Positions 52,215 to 59,933 of a stretch of DNA of 64,000 bases are shown here, one piece after another. A model generated the notes under the pieces. That model did not search any database, was not told where the DNA came from, and worked only from the letters and a program-made list of their open reading frames with translations. The DNA lies in NCBI RefSeq assembly GCF_001427305.1, contig NZ_LMFZ01000034.1, positions 104,084-168,083 of the forward strand. The letters are read 5' to 3'. Position numbers and translations under genes: made by a program. Within the stretch, counting starts at the first letter, position 1. Each line of letters starts with the position of its first letter. This stretch comes from Duganella sp. Root1480D1. Its GTDB lineage: Bacteria; Pseudomonadota; Gammaproteobacteria; Burkholderiales; Burkholderiaceae_D.

Positions 52215-52220
52215 ATTATA
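52215..52220 (-). promoter_or_regulatory. -10 box for tRNA-Ser
   Basis: A perfect TATAAT on the minus strand, 40 nt upstream of the tRNA 5' end, just after serS. The -35 (TTCCAT-like) is weak. It would let the tRNA be transcribed independently of serS. Confidence 0.5.
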
Positions 52221-52257
52221 GCAGCCCTTTTTAAAAATGGAAGGGCTATTTTCAACT

Positions 52258-53547
52258 TTATGCTACGAGCTTGGTCAGGCCGCCCATATACGGCTGCAGC
52301 GCGGCTGGAATTTCCACCGAGCCGTCAGCCTGCTGGTAGTTTTCCAGCACGGCGACCAGGGTGCGGCCCACTGCCAGGCCGGAGCCGTTCAGGGTGTGCA
52401 GCAGTTCCGGCTTGCCCGCAGCATTGCGGAAGCGAGCCTGCATGCGGCGCGCCTGGAACGCTTCGCAGTTCGACAGCGAGGAAATCTCACGATAGGTGTT
52501 CTGCGCTGGCAGCCACACTTCCAGGTCATAGGTCTTGGCTGCGCCAAAGCCCATGTCGCCGGTGCACAGTTGCATCACGCGGTAAGGCAGGCCCAGCGCC
52601 TGCAGGATGGTTTCGGCATGGCCGACCATCTCTTCCAGCGCTTCATACGATTTCTCAGGATGCACCACCTGGACCAGTTCAACTTTGTCGAACTGGTGCT
52701 GGCGAATCATGCCCTTGGTATCGCGGCCGGCGGAACCGGCTTCGGAACGGAAGCATGGCGTGTGGGCGGTGACCTTGATCGGCAGCGTCTCGACGGCCAC
52801 GATCTCGTCGCGCACCATATTGGTCAGCGAAACTTCCGAGGTCGGGATCAGGTAGAAGTTCTGGCCTTCGCCTTCCGCGCCACCCTTCTTCACCGAGAAC
52901 AGGTCGGCTTCGAACTTCGGCAACTGGCCAGTGCCCAGCAGGGACTCGGCGTTGACCATGTATGGGGTATAGCACTCGGTGTAGCCGTGTTTGTCGGTGT
53001 GGGTATCCAGCATGAACTGCGCCAGTGCGCGGTGCAGGCGTGCGATGCCGCCCTTCATGACGCTGAAGCGGGAACCGGTCAGTTTGGTGGCGGTCTCGAA
53101 GTCCAGGCCCAGTGCGGCGCCTACGTCGGCATGGTCTTTGACTTCGAAGTCGAAGCTGCGCGGAGTGCCGAATTTGCGGACTTCCACGTTGCCGGTTTCG
53201 TCGGCGCCTGCTGGCACGGATTCGTGCGGCAGGTTCGGTACGGCCTGCAGGAAAGTATTCATCTTCAACTGCACGTCGGCCAGCTTGATCTCGTTGGCCT
53301 TCAGTTCATCGCCCAGGCCTGCTGCTTCGGCCATCACGGCGGTGGTGTCTTCCCCTTTGCCCTTCATCATACCGATCTGCTTGGCCAGCGAGTTGCGCTT
53401 GCTTTGCAGTTCTTCGGTGCGCATCTGGATGGCTTTGCGCTCGCCTTCCAGGGCATTGAAGCCAGCTACGTCGAGCTGGAATTTGCGGGTCGCCAGTTTG
53501 GCGGCGACAGTATCAATGTCTTTACGGAGAAGTTGGATGTCGATCAT
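52258..53547 (-). CDS. serS: serine--tRNA ligase
   Basis: 429 residues, the usual length. The N-terminal coiled-coil arm (about 30-100, ALEGERKAIQMRTEELQSKRNSLAKQIG in part) grips the long variable arm of tRNA-Ser. The class II catalytic core has motif 2 FRSEAGSAGRDTKGMIRQHQF (in part) and motif 3 GLAVGRTLVAVLENYQ. It charges tRNA-Ser (and tRNA-Sec) in the cytoplasm. A tRNA-Ser gene follows directly. Confidence 0.98.
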   Translation of the reverse strand: MIDIQLLRKDIDTVAAKLATRKFQLDVAGFNALEGERKAIQMRTEELQSKRNSLAKQIGMMKGKGEDTTAVMAEAAGLGDELKANEIKLADVQLKMNTFLQAVPNLPHESVPAGADETGNVEVRKFGTPRSFDFEVKDHADVGAALGLDFETATKLTGSRFSVMKGGIARLHRALAQFMLDTHTDKHGYTECYTPYMVNAESLLGTGQLPKFEADLFSVKKGGAEGEGQNFYLIPTSEVSLTNMVRDEIVAVETLPIKVTAHTPCFRSEAGSAGRDTKGMIRQHQFDKVELVQVVHPEKSYEALEEMVGHAETILQALGLPYRVMQLCTGDMGFGAAKTYDLEVWLPAQNTYREISSLSNCEAFQARRMQARFRNAAGKPELLHTLNGSGLAVGRTLVAVLENYQQADGSVEIPAALQPYMGGLTKLVA

Positions 53548-53640
53548 GTTTTGCTGCTGCCACGAGTATTAGTCGAAAGGAGCAATTGTACCAAGATGAC
53601 AGCACAACAACCGAGTTTTACGCCCTCCGGCGTTGTGCTG

Positions 53641-53838
53641 TCAGATCAGTGCTGCTTTTTCGGCTGCGGTCAGGCGTTTGGCGGCGACCACCACGGTTGG
53701 AATGCTGGTGTCCACTTTGGCGACGACCGGGTCGGCGGCTACGTGCAGCACCGGAGTGGTGGCGGTGGCAAAGCTGGTGACGGTGGCCAGGGCTGCTGCG
53801 ATAACGAAGATCGCTTCCATGTTTTTCAGTGCTTTCAT
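53641..53838 (-). CDS. small exported protein (65 aa), unknown
   Basis: ATG 53838 follows GAAGGAGAACATC. The first ~26 residues look like a signal peptide or membrane helix (MEAIFVIAAALATVTSFATA). The remainder is a short, Val/Ala/Pro-rich segment ending TVVVAAKRLTAAEKAALI. No family is recognised. Small secreted proteins of this style are common in Massilia-like genomes (general impression only). Confidence 0.6.
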   Translation of the reverse strand: MKALKNMEAIFVIAAALATVTSFATATTPVLHVAADPVVAKVDTSIPTVVVAAKRLTAAEKAALI

Positions 53839-53993
53839 GATGTTCTCCTTCAGGTCAGTGTTGAACTACTTCCGTGCTTCCATGGTTACACTGTACCTAA
53901 AGCCTCCCTGCCCTGCCTTGCACTTGCGACGAAGCGCAAAAAACACGGGATGAAATGCAGATTTTCAGCTGCGCAGCCGCCTGGCAGGCCGCT

Positions 53994-54515
53994 TTATTCA
54001 GCGGGCTTCTGTTCCTCGACAGGGGCGCCCTTCGAAGGCGCGCCATCCTTCAGCCAATCGGCCACGTCCGCGCCCAACTCCTTGGTCACCTTATGGAACA
54101 TAGGGCAGGTTCCGCTGAATATTCCTCCCAAGCCCATCGTCGAGCGCCGGAACGATGCGGACGACAGCCTGCTGCCGCCTTGCGTGAGTTCAGCAAGTAC
54201 CTCTAATGACTTGGGGCCTGACCATCCGCCGCCGCCTGCGCCCCAGGCGTTGGTGATCGTGATCTTGATGACTTTGTCGTTACCGACGTCGTCGCTGCTA
54301 GTTGCCAATTCAACGCGCCCATAATGCTTATTAACCCGGGTCGAGACATCATCTACGAGATGACGCTCAAGTTCACACTGGTTCCTGACGGCTTGAGGCG
54401 CAAATGTACCTGGAGCGAATTGCACCGGCGTTTGTAAATAGAGGCGCTCGGCGGCCGAGGCGTCGAAAGAAACTGCCAATATGGACAGCAGGAGAGAAGT
54501 CTTGAAGAGTTTCAT
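53994..54515 (-). CDS. exported hypothetical protein
   Basis: 173 residues from ATG 54515 (MKLFKTSLLLSILAVSFDASA signal); a TTG at 54521 is the alternative. The mature part has two central Cys (RNQCELE and SGTCPMF), a Gly-rich NAWGAGGGGWSGPKSLEV segment and a helix near the C-terminus (FHKVTKELGADVADWL), followed by a charged tail. No family is recognised. Periplasmic; no lipobox seen. Confidence 0.7.
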   Translation of the reverse strand: MKLFKTSLLLSILAVSFDASAAERLYLQTPVQFAPGTFAPQAVRNQCELERHLVDDVSTRVNKHYGRVELATSSDDVGNDKVIKITITNAWGAGGGGWSGPKSLEVLAELTQGGSRLSSASFRRSTMGLGGIFSGTCPMFHKVTKELGADVADWLKDGAPSKGAPVEEQKPAE

Positions 54516-54593
54516 CAGCAAAGTTTAATTGCACCAACGAAATATTGGCGATCCGGCACTATACGGCCGAATTCCTCGTGGTGCAATCGAACG

Positions 54594-55334
54594 TCAAACC
54601 GTGCGGCCCTGCTCCAGCCAGCCCATGACGGCACTATTAAAGGCCTCAGGCTGTTCGCGCATGACCCAATGGCCGCTGCGGAATGCAATCACCCTGCTGT
54701 CCGGCTTGGATTGCACGGCCGCTTCGAAACTGCGGGTGTGGAAGGAGAACGGCTTGCGCTTGCCATAGATGTACAGCATGGGCCAGCGCAACTTGAACGG
54801 CAGCGTTCCTACCGCCGGCGTGCTGGCGCGCAGCCAGGTGACCGCATGAGGCAGTTGCAGTCGCGTGCAGGCTTCGCGTGCCGCGCGGCTGTTGCCGCTG
54901 GATGCTTTCAGGCGGCGATGGGCAAATGCCAGCCGCAGGCGGGTTTTCCAGTCCAGCGAAGCGCGGTAAGTCATCTGGCTGGAGCCTCCAATGCCAACGC
55001 TGATCACCCGGCTCACCAGCTCCGGATAGCGCAATGCGAACTGGTAGCCGAAAACACAACCCCAGTCGCTCAGCATCAGGATCACGGGACGGCCGCCATT
55101 CACGGCGTGCACGGTATCGGCGTAGAGTTTCGATACCTCGTCAATGGTATGGCTGCCTTTGGCGTTTTGGCTTGGGAAGCTGAACCGGACGCAGCGATAG
55201 CTGGGAGAAAATGCTGCAACCTGGGCATCCCACAGGGTCCGGTCGTAAGGCCAGCCATGAATCATCATGATGGCATCTTCACCCTCGCCATCGACATGGA
55301 CCGTTACTCCATCGACTGTCAGACGCTCCGCCAT
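54594..55334 (-). CDS. alpha/beta hydrolase with Asp-type nucleophile motif
   Basis: 246 residues from ATG 55334, chosen because GGAGGGCGG lies before it; ATG 55346 has no site. Alpha/beta-hydrolase fold: IHGWPYDRTLWDAQ (oxyanion loop), then LMLSDWGCVFG at the nucleophile elbow. The usual GxSxG is replaced by SDWG, matching the DWG elbow of haloalkane dehalogenases and epoxide hydrolases, where Asp is the nucleophile. The catalytic His is likely in FRSGHWVMRE. The substrate is unknown. A TetR gene lies 155 nt upstream on the same strand. Confidence 0.85.
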   Translation of the reverse strand: MAERLTVDGVTVHVDGEGEDAIMMIHGWPYDRTLWDAQVAAFSPSYRCVRFSFPSQNAKGSHTIDEVSKLYADTVHAVNGGRPVILMLSDWGCVFGYQFALRYPELVSRVISVGIGGSSQMTYRASLDWKTRLRLAFAHRRLKASSGNSRAAREACTRLQLPHAVTWLRASTPAVGTLPFKLRWPMLYIYGKRKPFSFHTRSFEAAVQSKPDSRVIAFRSGHWVMREQPEAFNSAVMGWLEQGRTV

Positions 55335-55489
55335 TCCGCCCTCCATTAGAATATTTACAACATCGTAACGTTAGGCAATAAGAATGTAAAGTCCCGTAGG
55401 GGTTTGCACTAGTTTATCTACAGATAATAGGAAAATTCCTACAATTGCCGTCTGATAGCGACTGCCGCTTGCGAGGCCGGCCATCCTGC

Positions 55490-56068
55490 TTATCTGGAAA
55501 CGGCATGCAGCCATTGGTGCAATTGCGAAACCTCGTGCTGGATAAATGCCCCGTCGTCGAAAGCATTGGCAAGTGTGGCAATGCCCTGGCTGCGTGCCAG
55601 CAGGTGCATGGCCAGGCGGTCGGCATCGGCGGCGGCCTTGGCGCCGAGCTGCTCGAACTGCGCCCGCAGCCAGTCACGGAATAGCGTGAACAGCGTATTT
55701 GCCTGTGGCAGCGCCGGATGCTCGAGCTTGGCAAGTTCAGTGCACAGCGTGCCAACCGGGCAGCCGCTGCGGCGGATCGATGGCGCATTCATCGCCATCA
55801 TGTCGATGAAACGGCCGATGCGCGCAGCCGCTTGCGGCGTCTGTGCGGCCCAGGCATCGAGCATGGCTTGTGTCTTCTGCTGGCGCAGTTCGATCACGGC
55901 CGCCAGGATCTCGTCCTTCGTCTTGAAGTGGTAGTAAAAATTGCCGCGCGAGAGCTCGACCGCCGCGGCGATGTCGGCGAAGCTGGTGTGGCCGTAACCG
56001 TTTTCATAAAACAGCCGGTCGGCTGTATCGACGATGCGTTCGCGGGTGCTTGTTGCCTGTTTATTCAT
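55490..56068 (-). CDS. TetR-family transcriptional regulator
   Basis: 192 residues: an N-terminal TetR helix-turn-helix (RERIVDTADRLFYENGYGHTSFADIAAAVELSRGNFYYHFKTKDE, in part) and a helical ligand-binding C-terminal domain. Likely represses itself and perhaps the alpha/beta hydrolase downstream on the same strand. The ligand is unknown. Confidence 0.9.
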   Translation of the reverse strand: MNKQATSTRERIVDTADRLFYENGYGHTSFADIAAAVELSRGNFYYHFKTKDEILAAVIELRQQKTQAMLDAWAAQTPQAAARIGRFIDMMAMNAPSIRRSGCPVGTLCTELAKLEHPALPQANTLFTLFRDWLRAQFEQLGAKAAADADRLAMHLLARSQGIATLANAFDDGAFIQHEVSQLHQWLHAVSR

Positions 56069-56100
56069 GCTGACAAGCGTAGGACAATCATCCTACCGTG

Positions 56101-57231
56101 TCAACCAGGCTTGCCATACTGGCGCTGCACGACGCCAATTTCGCTGCGCACAGCTTCAGTCCTCTCATCTTTCTCGCCAAAATTCTCGATGCAAATCGAG
56201 AGCGCCTCCTGAAACTTGGCCAAGGCTTGGGCGCCGTTCCCGGCATCGTACAGCACGCCGGCTTGGTCCCGCAGCACGTCCGCATAGCGCGGATGACGCT
56301 TGCCAAACACTTCGGCCAGGATGCGCTCGGCCTTCGCATATTCTTCCAGGGCCTCGGGCAAGCGTTTCTCCAATCGGAAGCTATCCGCCCGGGTCGTCAA
56401 TGCCAGGGCATATGGCTCGGAACGTGGCCCCACACCCGCCTCAAGTATCGGCAAGGCGGCGTTGATATCGGCACGGGCGAGGTCTAGCTTGCGCATTTCG
56501 TTATATAAGTTTGCCCGGGATACGAGGGCGAACGCATTCTGAACTGCATCCGCGCCTCCCGCCTCTTCGAAGCTTGCGATGGCCATGTCGAAAGACTCCA
56601 GCGCAGCCTTGGATTGGCTATTAGCCTCTTGCATATCGCCTAAACCGCGCCAGAAAACGCCAATGCTCATCGCTTGGTCGGTGCACTGCAGGATGCTGGC
56701 TTTTTTTGCTTCGAGGTAAGCCAATGCGCCAGCGTTGTCGAGATTGCTCTTCATGAACAAGGCAACATTGAAGATGGCGTCCAGCCGGCTTGCGTTACAC
56801 GGGAACCCCTGCCGGTCGAACATCTCGACAGCGCGACGCGCCCACTGTTCGCCCTCGATTAATTTGGCTTCATGCCAATTGAGAATTGCGAAGTAGTCCA
56901 TGACGGTCGCGCGCTCCGGCGAGTCACCCAGGCCCATTGCCTCGTAGCGGTCGAGGGCCTGTTGCAGGTGCTCACGCGATGGCGCCAGGTGGGTCGCCAT
57001 TAATTCAGCCACACCCGCTTCGCCTAATGCCCGCGTATACCGGCCTGGGCTCAACCACTCAAGCCACCCCGCCCATTTCACTGCCTGTGAACAGCTCAAT
57101 TCCGCATCGACGAAGCGGTCGGCGCGATTGTCGCCATGGCATTTTGCGAAGTAATGATCGCCGGCGAAGTTCACCGCACACAATGTCGACAGCAACAGGA
57201 TTGCAGCGACCACGAAGGCCCGGCTGCTCAT
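56101..57231 (-). CDS. exported tetratricopeptide-repeat protein
   Basis: 376 residues, an N-terminal membrane/signal segment (AFVVAAILLLSTLCAVNFAG) and then repeated helix pairs of TPR type, clearest in the C-terminal half (FALVSRANLYNEMRKLDLARADINAALPILEAG, then LPEALEEYAKAERILAEVFGKRHPRYADVLRDQAGVL, in part). Such repeats hold other proteins. It overlaps the stop region of rarA by 4 nt of coding (57228-57231) as the next gene downstream, so it may be co-transcribed with it. Confidence 0.8.
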   Translation of the reverse strand: MSSRAFVVAAILLLSTLCAVNFAGDHYFAKCHGDNRADRFVDAELSCSQAVKWAGWLEWLSPGRYTRALGEAGVAELMATHLAPSREHLQQALDRYEAMGLGDSPERATVMDYFAILNWHEAKLIEGEQWARRAVEMFDRQGFPCNASRLDAIFNVALFMKSNLDNAGALAYLEAKKASILQCTDQAMSIGVFWRGLGDMQEANSQSKAALESFDMAIASFEEAGGADAVQNAFALVSRANLYNEMRKLDLARADINAALPILEAGVGPRSEPYALALTTRADSFRLEKRLPEALEEYAKAERILAEVFGKRHPRYADVLRDQAGVLYDAGNGAQALAKFQEALSICIENFGEKDERTEAVRSEIGVVQRQYGKPG

Positions 57232-58538
57232 TTATCGTCCCGCGCCTTACGGTCCAGCTCACGCAGGAAGGCCAGCTTGTCGGCGATCTTGGATTCCAGA
57301 CCGCGCGGGACTGGCTGGTACCAGCCCGGTTCCGCCATGCCGTCCGGCAGGTAGGTTTCGCCGGCGGCATACGCGTCCGGCTCGTCGTGGGCATAACGAT
57401 ATTCGTGGCCGTAGCCCAGCTCCTTCATCAACTTGGTCGGCGCATTGCGCAGATGGACCGGCACTTCGCGCGACTTGTCGCGGCGCACGAAGGCCATGGC
57501 GGCGTTGTAGGCGTTATAGCCGGCGTTACTCTTGGCCGCGATGGCCAGGTAGATCACGGCCTGGGCCAGCGCCAGTTCACCTTCCGGCGATCCGAGCCGT
57601 TCATAGGTTTCGGCAGCGTCGTTCACCATGGTCAGCGCGCGCGGATCGGCCAGGCCGATATCTTCCCACGCCATGCGCACGATGCGGCGCGCCAGGTAGC
57701 GCGGATCGGCGCCGCCGTCGATCATGCGGCAGAACCAGTACAGGGCGCCGTCCGGATTGGAGCCGCGCACTGATTTGTGCAGGGCCGAGATCTGGTCGTA
57801 GAAATTGTCGCCGCCTTTGTCGAAACGGCGCGCGTTCAGCGTCAGCGCGTTCTGCACGAATTCGCCGGTGACCTTGTTGGTGCGCGCAGTGGCTGCGGCA
57901 GTCTTGGTCTGTTCCAGCAAGTTCAGGAAGCGGCGCGCATCGCCGTCGGCATAGCCGATCAGGGTATCGATCGCCAGTTCGTCGAACTCCAGGTCCGGCA
58001 TCGAGCGTTCGCGGGCGCGCGCCAGCAACTGGCGCATCTCCTCTTCCGTCAGCGCCTTCAACACATAGACCTGCGCGCGCGACAGCAGTGCGGAATTGAC
58101 TTCGAAGGAGGGGTTTTCGGTGGTGGCGCCGATCAGGGTCACCAGGCCGGATTCCACGTAAGGCAGCAGCGCATCCTGCTGCGCCTTGTTGAAGCGGTGG
58201 ATCTCGTCGATGAACAGGATGGTCTGCTTGCCGTTGGCGACGAACTGCTCCGCCTGTTCGATGGCGGCGCGGATATCCTTTACCCCGCCCAGCACGGCGG
58301 AAATGGCGATGAACTCGCAATCGAAGGCGCGTGCGGACAGGCGGGCCAACGTGGTCTTGCCCACGCCCGGCGGGCCCCACAGGATCATCGAATGCGGCTT
58401 GCCGGACTTGAACAGCAGGTTAAGCGGCTTGCCCTCGCCCAGCAGGTGGCTCTGGCCGATCACGTCCGCCACGCTGTGCGGGCGCATCGCTTCGGCCAGC
58501 GGCGGGGTGGGCTCAGGTGCGAACAGGTCAGCCGTCAT
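57228..58538 (-). CDS. rarA: replication-associated recombination protein A (AAA+ ATPase)
   Basis: 436 residues from ATG 58538 (MTADLFAPEPTPPLAEAMRP); a longer frame to 58574 overlaps the upstream gene. AAA+ motifs are Walker A GPPGVGKTT, Walker B ILFIDEIHRFN, sensor 1 LIGATTENPSFE and sensor 2 DGDARRFLNLL. The C-terminal MgsA/clamp-loader-like domain contains RGSNPDGALYWFCRMIDGGADPRYLARR (in part). RarA acts at stalled replication forks. It overlaps the exported peptidase-like gene by 11 nt and follows lolA and ftsK, an order common in beta- and gammaproteobacteria. Confidence 0.95.
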   Translation of the reverse strand: MTADLFAPEPTPPLAEAMRPHSVADVIGQSHLLGEGKPLNLLFKSGKPHSMILWGPPGVGKTTLARLSARAFDCEFIAISAVLGGVKDIRAAIEQAEQFVANGKQTILFIDEIHRFNKAQQDALLPYVESGLVTLIGATTENPSFEVNSALLSRAQVYVLKALTEEEMRQLLARARERSMPDLEFDELAIDTLIGYADGDARRFLNLLEQTKTAAATARTNKVTGEFVQNALTLNARRFDKGGDNFYDQISALHKSVRGSNPDGALYWFCRMIDGGADPRYLARRIVRMAWEDIGLADPRALTMVNDAAETYERLGSPEGELALAQAVIYLAIAAKSNAGYNAYNAAMAFVRRDKSREVPVHLRNAPTKLMKELGYGHEYRYAHDEPDAYAAGETYLPDGMAEPGWYQPVPRGLESKIADKLAFLRELDRKARDDK

Positions 58539-59304
58539 TCTTTTCCACGCCGGTAGGATTGGCCACTGGCGCATGTTGCGTTACCAGGCCGCCATAAAGG
58601 GAATTGAAGTTTTTCTTTGGCAGCTTGGCCAGCAAGTCGAAAACAGCGGCAAAGCCCCCATGTTGTCCAGCCCAGGCCTGGACTTCCAGGGTGGCCTGGC
58701 AATAGGTGGCATCTCCCTTGCCGCCATTCGGCCGCGTGTAGTCATGCCACTCGCGCGTGTCTGCCAGTTTGTTCAGGTCTTCAATGCCCTGTGTTCCTGG
58801 TTGGCAGCTGCGGCCCTCAGCCACAGTCGACAGGCCTTCGTTGAACCAGGCCGGCATCGAGCGCCCGCCCGCCCGCGTGTATATCTCAACGTGCGACAGC
58901 TCATGGGTCAGGACGGACTGCAACCTGGCATCGCCAATCTTGGGGTTACCCACCAGATGGTTGATCACCACGCTGGTGCGCTCGAAGTAGTATTTTCCGT
59001 CGTAGTAATAGCGGGGCTTGATGGTGGTGAAGGAGCGCCAATCTTTTCCCGCCAGGTGGCGCGCGCAATCGGTACTTTTGCAGAAAAAGAAATCGGGCGT
59101 AGTACCTTTTCGCTCGCCATAGAAGGCGACGATATTATCCAAAGCACCAACAACCAGCGGTGTAAGGCGATCTTGCTCGGCCTGGGTGAACGTCTTTTCA
59201 AAAACGAGCCGGCCCTGGCGCACCAGATCGTCGTTTCCGAAGTCTGCAGCGCTGGCACTGGCGCCGGCGCAGGCCAGCGCGAGCAATGTCAGGGAATTCC
59301 TCAT
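58528..59304 (-). CDS. exported gluzincin-like metalloprotease
   Basis: 258 residues with signal peptide MRNSLTLLALACAGASASA. A zinc motif HELSH at 134-138 and a downstream E156 in PAWFNEGLST form a gluzincin pattern (peptidase-MA-like). Cys pairs at 75/80 may form a disulfide. Predicted periplasmic zinc peptidase with unknown target. It sits between lolA and rarA and overlaps rarA by 11 nt, so it is probably part of the same transcript. Confidence 0.82.
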   Translation of the reverse strand: MRNSLTLLALACAGASASAADFGNDDLVRQGRLVFEKTFTQAEQDRLTPLVVGALDNIVAFYGERKGTTPDFFFCKSTDCARHLAGKDWRSFTTIKPRYYYDGKYYFERTSVVINHLVGNPKIGDARLQSVLTHELSHVEIYTRAGGRSMPAWFNEGLSTVAEGRSCQPGTQGIEDLNKLADTREWHDYTRPNGGKGDATYCQATLEVQAWAGQHGGFAAVFDLLAKLPKKNFNSLYGGLVTQHAPVANPTGVEKNDG

Positions 59305-59307
59305 GCC

Positions 59308-59925
59308 TTAATTGTTGATGACGTCCGCGCCCTTGGGCATGACAAATTTAAAGGACGTTGCATTCAGCGCTGGATTTTTTTCAAACTTCTTGAACGACAG
59401 GATGGAAGTCTGGCCAAAGCTGTCTTTCAGCTCCATCGCTTCCGGCACGCCGTTTTTCAGTCCGATCTGGATTTGCTCGAAGCTGGCGTCTTTGGCCTTC
59501 GGGGTGGCTTTCAGCCACTCCAGGCCGTCGCGCGAACCCGCTTCGGACAGGGCAAAGTTCTTTTCCAGGTCATTGGAGCCGAACAGGATGGCGGCAGGGG
59601 AAGAACCCAGCGCATCGCCCAGCTTGCGCACCGTAACCTGGTTCAGGTCCTTGTCGAAGATATACAGTTGCTCGCCATCGGCCTGCAGCACCTGGTCGTA
59701 AGGCTTGGTGTAAGACCAGATGAACTTACCCGGACGGGCAAAGGTGAAGCTGCCGGACGACAGTTTGTCCTTGCTGCCCTGCGCCACCACCTTCTGTATG
59801 AATTCGCCCTTGGCTGCCTTGGTGCTGGCCACGAAAGCCTTGAACTGCTCCAGCGCCGCAGCGCTGGCGGAACCTGCAAACAGCAGGCCGGCGGCAACGG
59901 CCGCCATCAACTTGGTGTGCTTCAT
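59308..59925 (-). CDS. lolA: outer-membrane lipoprotein carrier protein LolA
   Basis: 205 residues, signal peptide ending GSASA, then the LolA half-barrel pattern: FKAFVASTKAAKGEFIQKV, GSFTFARPGKFIWSYTKPYDQVLQADG (in part), LYIFDKDLNQVTVRKLG and the C-terminal FVMPKGADVINN. It ferries lipoproteins across the periplasm from LolCDE to LolB. It lies 8 nt after ftsK, the usual neighbour. Confidence 0.96.
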   Translation of the reverse strand: MKHTKLMAAVAAGLLFAGSASAAALEQFKAFVASTKAAKGEFIQKVVAQGSKDKLSSGSFTFARPGKFIWSYTKPYDQVLQADGEQLYIFDKDLNQVTVRKLGDALGSSPAAILFGSNDLEKNFALSEAGSRDGLEWLKATPKAKDASFEQIQIGLKNGVPEAMELKDSFGQTSILSFKKFEKNPALNATSFKFVMPKGADVINN

Positions 59926-59933
59926 AGAATTCC

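Noticed and set aside
52223..52247. Intrinsic terminator of serS
   Set aside because: AGCCCTT/AAGGGCT forms a weak 7-bp stem, but the T-run is lacking on the minus strand, and the tRNA promoter -10 box directly follows.
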